Both the position numbers and the translations under genes were made by a program. A stretch of 28,582 nt of DNA. Origin: CAVSZB01 sp964420395 (lineage in GTDB: Bacteria; Krumholzibacteriota; Krumholzibacteriia; LZORAL124-64-63). A model generated the notes under the pieces. That model worked only from the letters and a program-made list of their open reading frames with translations, was not told the DNA's origin and made no database searches. Below are positions 8,601 through 14,559 of this stretch, in pieces. Every line of letters begins with the position of its first letter. Position 1 is the stretch's first letter. The DNA is taken from positions 1-28,582 of the forward strand of contig CAYQTJ010000024.1 of NCBI GenBank assembly GCA_964420395.1, given 5' to 3'.

Positions 8601-8814
8601 CCTCGACCCGGTGTTCCCCGACGCCGCCTTCAACGCGGCGGCGGCGTACAGCCGGGCCGGCGACCAGGCGCAGGCCTGGCGCTGGGTGGAGACCTGCCTG
8701 GCGAAGGGGCTGGCCGATCCGGCCCGCCTGCTGGCCGACCCCAACCTCGCCGCGCTGCGGGCCTCGCCCCAGTGGGACGCCGCCCGCGTCGGGGCGGCGG
8801 CGGCGGGCCGCTAG
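5632..8814 (+). CDS. Membrane-embedded spermidine-synthase-like protein with C-terminal TPR domain
   Basis: A 1060-residue, three-part protein. Residues 1 to about 465 are membrane-embedded and built from a duplication: GASGLISELVWIK (16-28) followed by GGTTFAISAVLAAFMGGLALG recurs as GFAALGCELYWTR (244-256) followed by GNTTYAFSAMLTTYLFGLAAG. Residues about 480-720 form a spermidine/spermine-synthase-type Rossmann domain with the aminopropyl-donor binding loop VLAVGLGSG (535-543), the acidic VEIVPSVVEGA strand end, and FDVISSDSK (605-613) at the catalytic-loop position. From about residue 860 to 1050 are TPR-like repeats (FDRALALQPG, FARAVELDPS, FARVHALDPV). Homologues are annotated as fused MFS/spermidine synthase; their reaction is generally unproven. 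The ATG at 5632 begins the first helix; upstream codons are low-complexity. Confidence 0.88.
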   Translation: MKRITGLVVLLFFLSGASGLISELVWIKLLSQLLGGTTFAISAVLAAFMGGLALGSWRFGPRADRDPQPLRLYARLELAVAAASLAVPLLLVAVRPLYIVLARAVPEPGTSLVRILVAAALVLPPTFFMGGTLPVLGRFLVRRGDRLGRGLGLLYAVNTLGAVAGAFLTGFVLIPALGLLPCVALAVAGNLVAGGAALLLARRWHAADAPGAAAAAGAPDGTPAAAAPPELDGRLLAALFAVTGFAALGCELYWTRALHHFLGNTTYAFSAMLTTYLFGLAAGGWLGGRLADRVASPARLLGWTVLAAAAAFLASVPLIWNWLPTLEGSAWLSAPQQGWHSYLLKRFLASAAVMVVPTLLSGMTFPLVNRIGIASLSRLGLGVGRLYAANTAGAIAGSLAAGFLVLPLLGARRALLATALLSGASGVTVLVAARRRRGGAAVWPAVVALAALVLLAPALDRRARVLLSDSQAAGDAVLFSREDPTAETRVYRKPNGELHMSVDGRHIGGTEPGIVRKEKILAHLPVALTPRARSVLAVGLGSGITLGALGLYAEVERLTCVEIVPSVVEGARLFAAANRDVLDDPRLRLVVGDGVQYLLTTRERFDVISSDSKLNPEFVGNSAILAREYYELCRDRLTERGVMIQWTVTHLPATETRIVTRTFIEAFPYAELFWIDPSNVILVGSRAPIALDADRWAERLRAPAVRADLESQLLDDLAVTASYRVAGRPELAAALGAGPVNSWLRPVIEFQTVREFQLKPLAYHEGDNLRWLRGLWSDRPLPVTGAADAARLARFRVSTGRYLEAHSLGTGLERLGPGRAALAAGLAANPDDTRLARLLELLPDEAAAARADAPADPRDPAQWLALGLDRLDSRRPAEALAAFDRALALQPGLQEARYGRLLALRQLGRAADSVAEGTRYVGDFPRDARGWSYHGRSLAERGDLAGAAAAFARAVELDPSTASYHNNLAATLSRQAKWREAAAAFARVHALDPVFPDAAFNAAAAYSRAGDQAQAWRWVETCLAKGLADPARLLADPNLAALRASPQWDAARVGAAAAGR

Positions 8815-9599
8815 CCGAACGTCAGCAGTTCGCCCGGCTCGTCCTGGCGCGCCACGCCGAGCGCCGGCGGCGGCCCGCCCCCCGGTCGCGCCTCCAGCCG
8901 CGCCCGGACCGCCGCCACGGCCAGTTCCGGCGCGTTGTTGGTGCCGCTGAGGTGGCCCAGGGTGACCCGCCGCAGCCGCGGGCTGAGCGGCACGATCCGC
9001 GCGAGCAGGTCGCCGCACTGGGCGTTGCTGAGGTGGCCGAGCGGCCCCGCGATGCGGCGCTTCAGGAACGGCGGGTAGGGGCCGTCGCGCAGCAGCGCCT
9101 CGTCGTGGTTGGCCTCGACCAGCAGGTAGTCGAGACCGCTCAGCGCCCGGTCCGGCAGCTCGGCTGCGTCGCCGAGATCGGTCAGGACGAGCGCCGCCGC
9201 CCCGCCCCCCTCGATCCGGTAGGCGACCGCCTCGTTGGCGTCGTGCGGCACCGCCACCGCGGTGACCGTCAGCCCGGCGACCGCGAACGGCGTCCCCGCC
9301 GCCACCCGCCGCCCGGCCGCCCCCGCGAGCGGCCCGCTGCCCCGCAGGGTCCCGCGCGTCATGTGCAGCGTGACCCGGTGCCGTTCCACCAGCGCCGCGA
9401 GCCCGGCGATGTGGTCGCGGTGCTCGTGCGTGACCAGCACCGCGGCCAGGCGCCGCGGGTCGAGCCGGCGCGCGGCCAGCCGCGAGGCGAGCAGCGGTCC
9501 GCTCAGCCCGCAATCGACGAGCAGCGCCACCCCTTCCGCCTCGACCCAGGTGGCGTTGCCCCGGCTCCCGCTGGCGAGGTGGCAGATCCGCAGGGACAC
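8811..9599 (-). CDS. MBL-fold metallohydrolase, WalJ/YycJ-like
   Basis: A 262-residue cytoplasmic metallo-beta-lactamase-fold hydrolase. The metal-binding motif is THEHRDH (57-63: H58, H60, D62, H63). Further ligand candidates are H119 in VPHD, D141 in LTDLGD and the late GHLSG histidine. The opening LASGSRGNATWVE and the EANHD segment (162-166) resemble the YycJ/WalJ family, whose characterised members are 5'-exonucleases tied to DNA mismatch repair or cell-envelope control. The start is GTG at 9599, four bases after a perfect AGGAGG; no suitable ATG is near. The TAG stop overlaps that of the convergent upstream gene through a shared CTAG. The fold is certain, the subfamily likely, the substrate unproven. 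Confidence 0.9.
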   Translation of the reverse strand: MSLRICHLASGSRGNATWVEAEGVALLVDCGLSGPLLASRLAARRLDPRRLAAVLVTHEHRDHIAGLAALVERHRVTLHMTRGTLRGSGPLAGAAGRRVAAGTPFAVAGLTVTAVAVPHDANEAVAYRIEGGGAAALVLTDLGDAAELPDRALSGLDYLLVEANHDEALLRDGPYPPFLKRRIAGPLGHLSNAQCGDLLARIVPLSPRLRRVTLGHLSGTNNAPELAVAAVRARLEARPGGGPPPALGVARQDEPGELLTFG

Positions 9600-9603
9600 G
9601 GTT

Positions 9604-9609
9604 CCTCCT
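9604..9609 (-). promoter_or_regulatory. Ribosome binding site fixing a GTG start
   Basis: AGGAGG on the minus strand, 4 nt before the GTG at 9599. It decides the start of the MBL-fold gene, since the longer in-frame candidates upstream have no such site and encode non-homologous sequence. Confidence 0.7.
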
Positions 9610-9800
9610 GGTGCGCGGCCCGGACCCCGCATTCCCGCCGCGAAAACCACGTAACTCGCGCCATTACAGGCCATTTTGCGCCAATATTCAAGCCCGTCAT
9701 GAGCCTCTTCGCCGGCGCGGGAGGCGGCCGGAGCCATCCGCGCGTGGGCCGCCGGATCGACGCGGGGCGGCCCCCGGCCCACGAAAGTGTCCGAACGGCA

Positions 9801-9829
9801 TTGACCTGCGGGCGGTCAGAGGGCATGTT
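9801..9829 (+). promoter_or_regulatory. Weak promoter candidate for the 201-residue gene
   Basis: TTGACC (9801-9806, 5 of 6) and CATGTT (9824-9829, 3 of 6) are separated by 17 bp. This would give a leader of about 110 nt that includes the hairpin at 9894-9912. Confidence 0.3.
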
Positions 9830-9947
9830 TTGCCCCTGATGCCGCGGCGCGACCGTTTGCGGGCGCGGCGGCCGCAGGAGCGAGTCATGCGGGCCGGCGC
9901 CGGGGGCGCCGGTCCCCCACGCCAGATGTGGAGCGGAGGCAAGCGTC

Positions 9948-10553
9948 ATGTGCGCAGTTCAGGTCGGGCCCGGCATCTACGCCTTCGAGCCCGGCGACGT
10001 CCGTCCCGAGGCCCTGCTGTTCGAGTACACCGTGGAGAGCTCCGACGGCAGCGCCGACGGCGAGGCGTACTACTGCATCTGCAGCAACGTCTCGGAGGTG
10101 GCCGGCACCTGCGCCGACATCCTGCGGGCCCAGCTCGAGGCCGGCATCACCGAGGAGGAGTCCTACGCGGACTACCTGCGCAGCGGCGCCTACGCCAACG
10201 CCAACGCCGACGTCCCCGCCCCCCCCGACCGCAACCCCGACGCCGCCCTGATCGACCGCTGGATCGCCTGGCAGTCCGAGCGCCTCATGGGCCTCCACCT
10301 GACCTACCTGCGCTCGCAGAGCCCCGCCATCCTGGCCGGCGTGGTGGAGATCATCCGCCAGTACAACTTCGGCGAAGTGAGCTTCATCGAGGCCCTCGGC
10401 TCCTACGTCGACGACAGCCAGGAGTACCTGCTCGACCGCCTCGCCGCCATGCGCGCCGCCAGGGGCGGCGCCGCCGACAAGCGCAAGCTCGCCCTCCCGG
10501 CCGACGCCGCGCTGCTCGCGGAGCTGTTCACCTTCCTGAACGAGCGCAACTAG
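9948..10553 (+). CDS. Hypothetical acidic cytoplasmic protein
   Basis: A 201-residue protein I do not recognise. The ATG at 9948 follows GGAGCGGAGG at suitable spacing, and coding bias is consistent through to the stop. There is no signal peptide or membrane helix. The N-terminal half (1-85) contains EALLFEYTVESSDG and a cysteine cluster (C43, C45, C55), and is rich in Asp/Glu. Residues 83-95 (ANANADVPAPPDR) look like a linker. The C-terminal half (98-200) is probably helical (IDRWIAWQSERLMGLHLTYL, then EEYLLDRLAAMRAAR). The alternation of acidic helices suggests a binding or regulatory role, but nothing specific can be claimed. It converges on ndh with a 39-bp gap. Confidence 0.75.
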   Translation: MCAVQVGPGIYAFEPGDVRPEALLFEYTVESSDGSADGEAYYCICSNVSEVAGTCADILRAQLEAGITEEESYADYLRSGAYANANADVPAPPDRNPDAALIDRWIAWQSERLMGLHLTYLRSQSPAILAGVVEIIRQYNFGEVSFIEALGSYVDDSQEYLLDRLAAMRAARGGAADKRKLALPADAALLAELFTFLNERN

Positions 10554-10592
10554 ACGGACGGACCGACACGGGCGCGGGCCACCGCTATCTGA

Positions 10593-11897
10593 TCAGGGTG
10601 ACCCGCCTGCCGGCGGAAACGGCAGGCGGTTCTCCCCGGTGATCAGGCGGGCCGAGCGGTTGCGGGTCAGGTAGTTCCAGGCCCATTGGGTCAGGACGAG
10701 CAGCCGGTTCTGGAACTGGACGATCGACATCAGGTGGATGAAGAGCCACAGCAGCCAGGCGAAGCGTCCGCTCGCGCGCAGGCGGGGCAGGTCGGCCACC
10801 GCGGCGTGGCGCCCGATCGTGGCGAGGTTGCCGTAGTCGCGATAGCGGAACGGCGGCGTGGCGCGGCCGCGCAGCCGGTCGGAGATCAGGCGGGCCGCGT
10901 GCCGTCCCTGCTGGATCGCCACCTGCGCCACGCCCGGCAGCGGCGAGCCGTCCGTGCCGGGGCAGTGCGCCAGGTCGCCGAGCACGATGATGCCGGGCCA
11001 TCCCGGCAGCGTCAGGTCGGGCGCCACGACCACCCGCCCCGCCCGGTCGAGCCGGGCGCCGGCCGTCCGCGCGAGGACCTGCCCGAGCGGCGAGGCCTGC
11101 ACGCCGGCCGCCCACAGCACCGTGCGGGACGGCAGGACCTCCCGCGCCTCCCCCGCGCGCAGCGTCACCGCCTCCGGCCCGATCTCCGCCACGGTCGTGC
11201 GCAGGCGCACGGTCACCCCCAGGTTCGCCAGCGCGCCCACCGTCCGCGCCGCGAGCCCGGGCGGAAAGGCGCCGAGCAGCCGCTCGCCCGCCTCGACGAG
11301 CACGATCCGCGCGGCCGCCGGATCGATGGCGCGGAAGTCGTGGCGGAGCGTGTCGCGCGCGATCTCCCCGAGGGCGCCGGCCAGTTCCACCCCGGTGGCC
11401 CCGCCCCCGACGACGACGAAGGTCAGCCAGGCCGCCACCCGCGCCGGATCGTCCTCCCGCTCGGCCGCCTCGAAGGCCAGGAGGATCCGGCGCCGGATCT
11501 CCGTCGCGTCCTCCAGGGTCTTGAGTCCGGGCGCGACGCGCTCCCAGTCGGCATGCCCGAAGTAGTTGTGGCTGGCGCCGGTGGCCACCACGAGGGTGTC
11601 GTACGGCAGGCGCTGCCCGTCCCCCAGAACCACCTCGCTGCGATCCGCGGCGACCGTGACGACCTCGCCCAGCAGGACGCGGGCGTTGCGCTGCCGCTTG
11701 AGGATGCTGCGCAGCGGCGCGGCGATGTTGGCGGGCGAGAGCCCGCCGGTCGCCACCTGGTAGAGCAGCGGCTGGAAGAGGTGGAAGTTGCGCCGGTCGA
11801 CGAGGGTGACCGCCACCGGCGCGCGGCGCAGGGAACGCGCCGCGTGCAGGCCGCCGAAGCCGCCGCCGACGATGACCACGCGGTGGGCGCCGTCCAT
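10593..11897 (-). CDS. ndh: Type II NADH dehydrogenase (NDH-2)
   Basis: A 434-residue FAD-dependent NADH:quinone oxidoreductase that passes electrons from NADH to the quinone pool without pumping protons. The N-terminal FAD-binding motif VVIVGGGFGG is at residues 7-16, followed by the family signature FQPLLYQVATGGLSP (41-55). The NADH-binding motif VVVGGGATGVELAG is at 161-174. The second FAD contact LGDLAHCPG is near residue 295. The C-terminal hydrophobic and aromatic stretch (about 365-415, with WLLWLFIHLMS and LVLTQWAWNYLT) is the membrane-binding region. The ATG at 11897 has GGAGAGGAG upstream. A longer in-frame extension exists but runs through a terminator hairpin and is unlike the family. 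Confidence 0.95.
   Translation of the reverse strand: MDGAHRVVIVGGGFGGLHAARSLRRAPVAVTLVDRRNFHLFQPLLYQVATGGLSPANIAAPLRSILKRQRNARVLLGEVVTVAADRSEVVLGDGQRLPYDTLVVATGASHNYFGHADWERVAPGLKTLEDATEIRRRILLAFEAAEREDDPARVAAWLTFVVVGGGATGVELAGALGEIARDTLRHDFRAIDPAAARIVLVEAGERLLGAFPPGLAARTVGALANLGVTVRLRTTVAEIGPEAVTLRAGEAREVLPSRTVLWAAGVQASPLGQVLARTAGARLDRAGRVVVAPDLTLPGWPGIIVLGDLAHCPGTDGSPLPGVAQVAIQQGRHAARLISDRLRGRATPPFRYRDYGNLATIGRHAAVADLPRLRASGRFAWLLWLFIHLMSIVQFQNRLLVLTQWAWNYLTRNRSARLITGENRLPFPPAGGSP
10603..10629. terminator. Hairpin at the convergent gene ends, inside the 3' end of ndh
   Basis: A perfect 10-bp inverted repeat (CCGCCTGCCG 10603-10612 and CGGCAGGCGG 10620-10629) has a 7-nt loop GCGGAAA. It is 50 nt past the stop of the plus-strand gene and is followed there by TTCTCC, so it may terminate that transcript. 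The stem encodes the last residues of ndh on the other strand. Confidence 0.45.
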
Positions 11898-11942
11898 GCA
11901 CGCTCCTCTCCCGGCGCCGCGGACGGGCGCCGGGCAGAAAGT

Positions 11943-11970
11943 CGGCCGCCCCCCCCGGGGGGGGCGGCCG
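11943..11970 (-). terminator. 28-bp perfect palindrome, probable terminator
   Basis: CGGCCG, then eight C, eight G, then CGGCCG, forms an exact 28-bp palindrome with no separate loop. It lies 25 nt beyond the stop of the secreted protein gene at 11996-12787. On the minus strand it is followed by ACTTTCTG, a short T-rich stretch. It also sits 45 nt upstream of the ndh start, so it would insulate ndh from the transcript above. Confidence 0.65.
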
Positions 11971-11995
11971 TCGTCGAACTGCGAAGGCGCGTGGA

Positions 11996-12046
11996 CTAAC
12001 GGTACAGGGTCTTGACCCCGCCCCAGGTGTTGTCCTCGTTGCCGAC
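11996..12046 (-). other. Second copy of the C-terminal tail motif
   Basis: Codons for the last 16 residues plus stop. Eleven positions are identical to the tail encoded at 85-135, and the rest are mostly conservative, ending in K-T-L-Y-R versus K-S-L-F-R. Confidence 0.6.
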
Positions 12047-12787
12047 CGAATCGAGGTTCTCGAACAGGATGTCGCCGAAGGTCGCCGTGACGACAGCGCT
12101 CGGGTCGCCGCCGAGAGCCCACAGCGGCTGGATGAATCCGCCGACCTTGGCGTCATTCAGCATGCCCCAGAGACCGTAGGGCGGATCCTCGGAGGTATTG
12201 CCCTCGTCGAAGGCGAGCGGGCCGCTGGTGTAGGTCATGCTGTTGTAGACCACGGTGTACTCGATCGTCGCCGGCTGGACGGAGGTCAGCAGGCCGGGCA
12301 TGTAGGTCATGCTCAGGCTGATCGGAGTGCCCTTGACGTAGTGCAGGCCGTGGCTGCCGGTGAAGCTGTAGAACGGCAGGCGGCCGCCGAAGCAGGCGAT
12401 CTCGCCGTCGGTCGTGCGGCAGTTGATGCGCCCGTCGGCCTCGGACCACCAGGGGGCGATCTGGAGGCCGCCCTCGGCCTGGCCCGTGCCGTCGATGGTC
12501 AGGGTGGTGCTGATCTTGAACGCGCTGCCATTGGGGAACAGCAGCTCGGCGCCGGACTGGGACATGCGCCACACGTGCAGGTTCGCCCAGCCGAAGCAGT
12601 TGCTGCCAGCGTCCTGGATGGAGATCGCCATCGGGTAGCTGTTGTTCACCGTGAGGACGGAGGCGGGGCAGTCGTTGAAGACCCGCTCCATGACGATCGC
12701 GCCGTCCGGATTCGGCGTCGCGAAGGCCGCGCCGGCCACCAGGACCAGCAGCGCCGCAAAGACCAGTTTCACGTTGCGCAGACTCAT
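11996..12787 (-). CDS. Secreted protein with WGxVKxL(F/Y)R C-terminal tail
   Basis: A 263-residue secreted protein of unknown function. The ATG at 12787 has AAGGAG upstream. The signal peptide is MSLRNVKLVFAALLVLVAGAAFA, with cleavage likely before TPNPDG. The mature part is rich in aromatic residues and short strands, with cysteines near C39, C58 and two later ones (RINC, IACFGG) that could pair as disulfides after export. The segment DPSAVVTATFGDILFEN before the tail looks like the closing strand of a beta-sandwich. The last 16 residues (248-263, VGNEDNTWGGVKTLYR) are nearly the same as those of the secreted protein at 85-744, although the bodies do not obviously align. It lies 110 bp after the glucanase gene in the same direction and may be read with it or separately. 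Its role in the locus is unknown. Confidence 0.85.
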   Translation of the reverse strand: MSLRNVKLVFAALLVLVAGAAFATPNPDGAIVMERVFNDCPASVLTVNNSYPMAISIQDAGSNCFGWANLHVWRMSQSGAELLFPNGSAFKISTTLTIDGTGQAEGGLQIAPWWSEADGRINCRTTDGEIACFGGRLPFYSFTGSHGLHYVKGTPISLSMTYMPGLLTSVQPATIEYTVVYNSMTYTSGPLAFDEGNTSEDPPYGLWGMLNDAKVGGFIQPLWALGGDPSAVVTATFGDILFENLDSVGNEDNTWGGVKTLYR

Positions 12788-12897
12788 GGTTGTAGCTCCT
12801 TTGCTCAGAGAACCGTTACTGACACCGACCGTCGAAACAGGGCGACAGACTCAATGGACGGCACTCACCCCCCCTTCGGCGCGACGTCGGCCGCCGC

Positions 12898-14523
12898 TCA
12901 GTTCACGATGATGCAAGGCCTCCGTACCTGCTCGCCACGGGCCTCCAAACGGAATAAGTATACTCCACTTGCCAGCCCGGTTCCGTCGACCGTGGCCTCG
13001 TGCTCGCCTGCCTGGAGGTCGTCATTCACCAGGGTACGGACCACACGGCCACGCAAGTCATAGAGCCGCAACAGGACGCGTCCCCCCTGCTCCAGGCGGA
13101 AGGCGATCCGCGCCGCGCCGTGGAAGGGGTTCGGAGAGTTCTGGGCCAGCGTCATCAGGCCGGTCCGGCTTTCCGGCCGGTCCGCGACGTCCACCGTGCG
13201 GAGGAAGCCGGCGCGGGTCAGACCGGTCTGGATGTCGGCATTCTCCATGAAGCGCGCCCAGACCGCCCGGTTCAGGTAGTTCTCGATCATCATGATGATC
13301 GGGCCCTGGTCGATCCCCAGGACGTCGGTGGCCCACCAGTTCCGCGTCCGGTTGAAGGCGTCCCTGAAGCCGTACGGCCCCCATAGCTGCGTCGGGTAGG
13401 CGTCGAAGAAGTGGTGCAGCGTGGGGATGACGATCTCCGGCGCGAAGGCGATCGAGCTGGCCGCCGCCGTCGGGGTGATCGTGCCGTTGTCATTCTGGGC
13501 CGGCGGAGCGCCGTGGGCGAGATAGCCCGAGATCGGGTCGTCGGAGGCGGTCAGCCCCCACTCGTTCGCGCCGTAGCCGACGAAGCCGCCCGGGTTGGCC
13601 ACGCAGTAGGCCTGCGCCGCCAGCGTGGCGCGGCGGGAGTTCTCGAAGTAGGTGATGCCCCGGTAGCGCATGTAGGCGTCCTGCACGTAGCGGAAGTCCA
13701 CCCAGCAGTGCGAGTACTGGTGCCCGAACAGCGGTGCGAAGGCGACGTAGCTCTGCCCGTAGTAGGTCGCCCACTGGTAGCCGCTGACCCAGATGCTCCA
13801 GCAGTTCGCCGGGATCGGGTGGGTCGGCGAGCCGAGCGCGAGGATGTAGAGGATCATCGCCTCGTTGTAGCCGATCCAGTTGCCGAAGGTGGCGAAGCCG
13901 GTGCCGGGGACCCACCCCATCCGCAGGGCGATGCCCGAGTTGCGCATGAACTCCCAGTTGACGCGCCGGTAGATGTTGTCGGCCAGGGTGCGCACCTCGG
14001 CATCGAGCGGCTCGGCGCCGTCGAAGTACTGCCGGGCGTCGAGCACGCCGGCCAGCAGCAGCGCCGTGTCGATGCTCGATAGCTCGCAATTCCACGTCCG
14101 CGTGGCGGTGTTCATGTCGAGGAAGTGGTAGAAGAACCCCTCGTAGCCGATGATCCCGCTCTCGCCGCTCCCCTGCGGCCCGTTCCAGAAGGTGTTCAGC
14201 GTGGTCAGGACGCGGGCGCGGCCCGCCTCGCGCGTGACCCAGCCGTGGTCGATGCCGATGCAGATGGCCGAGAGCCCGAAGCCGGTCGCCGCGATGCTGC
14301 AGGGCGAGCCGGCCGTGCTGCGGTCCTTGACCAGCCCGTTGGCCGGGTTGGCCTCGTTCCAGAAGTAGTTGAAGGAGGCGTGCTGCAGCGTGTCCAGCAG
14401 GGCGGGCGTGGTCAGGGCCCGCGCCTCGCACGCCCCCGCCGCGACGACGAGCAGGGCCAGCAGGGCCGGCGCCCGGCGCGCGACGCGCCACCCGATTCCG
14501 CCACCGTCATGTTTCGTGCGCAT
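12898..14523 (-). CDS. Secreted GH144-type glycoamylase-family glucanase with FlgD-like C-terminal domain
   Basis: A 541-residue secreted glycoside hydrolase. The N-terminus has a basic stretch and a hydrophobic segment (APALLALLVVAAGACEA); a lipobox ending at C32 is possible but weak. Residues 38-445 are an (alpha/alpha)-barrel of the glycoamylase family (Pfam PF10091), which includes the GH144 endo-beta-1,2-glucanases. Family-like segments are LQHASFNYFWNEANP (46-60), GLVKDRS (63-69), GESGIIGYEGFFYHFLDM (120-137), CELSSIDTALLL (146-157), GYNEAMILYILALGSPTHP (218-236) and GIDQGPIIMMIENYLN (403-418). Residues 458-541 form a FlgD-like/type-A beta domain (NSPNPFHG, LRLYDLRGRVVRTL, GVYLFRLEA) used by exported proteins. 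The ATG at 14523 has GGAGAGG upstream. Specificity for beta-1,2-glucan is inferred from the family and the linked GH94 gene. Confidence 0.88.
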   Translation of the reverse strand: MRTKHDGGGIGWRVARRAPALLALLVVAAGACEARALTTPALLDTLQHASFNYFWNEANPANGLVKDRSTAGSPCSIAATGFGLSAICIGIDHGWVTREAGRARVLTTLNTFWNGPQGSGESGIIGYEGFFYHFLDMNTATRTWNCELSSIDTALLLAGVLDARQYFDGAEPLDAEVRTLADNIYRRVNWEFMRNSGIALRMGWVPGTGFATFGNWIGYNEAMILYILALGSPTHPIPANCWSIWVSGYQWATYYGQSYVAFAPLFGHQYSHCWVDFRYVQDAYMRYRGITYFENSRRATLAAQAYCVANPGGFVGYGANEWGLTASDDPISGYLAHGAPPAQNDNGTITPTAAASSIAFAPEIVIPTLHHFFDAYPTQLWGPYGFRDAFNRTRNWWATDVLGIDQGPIIMMIENYLNRAVWARFMENADIQTGLTRAGFLRTVDVADRPESRTGLMTLAQNSPNPFHGAARIAFRLEQGGRVLLRLYDLRGRVVRTLVNDDLQAGEHEATVDGTGLASGVYLFRLEARGEQVRRPCIIVN

Positions 14524-14559
14524 CGCTGTCCTCTCCGTGGCTGTCCTCCCCGACGCCGG

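Larger units (their letters stand above)
9600..9947. other. Divergent intergenic region between the MBL-fold gene and the 201-residue gene
   Basis: No credible gene is visible in these 348 bp. The section 9640-9700 is less GC-rich than its surroundings and probably holds the minus-strand promoter of the MBL gene, though I could not fix its boxes. A promoter candidate for the plus-strand gene is at 9801-9829. A tight hairpin (CCGGCGCC 9894-9901, loop GGG, GGCGCCGG 9905-9912) lies in the predicted leader, 35 nt before the ATG. Confidence 0.5.

Noticed and set aside
5205..9839. Plus-strand open frame of about 1540 codons
   Set aside because: It spans four real genes in another frame; the translation is Arg/Pro/Gly-rich with no family features.
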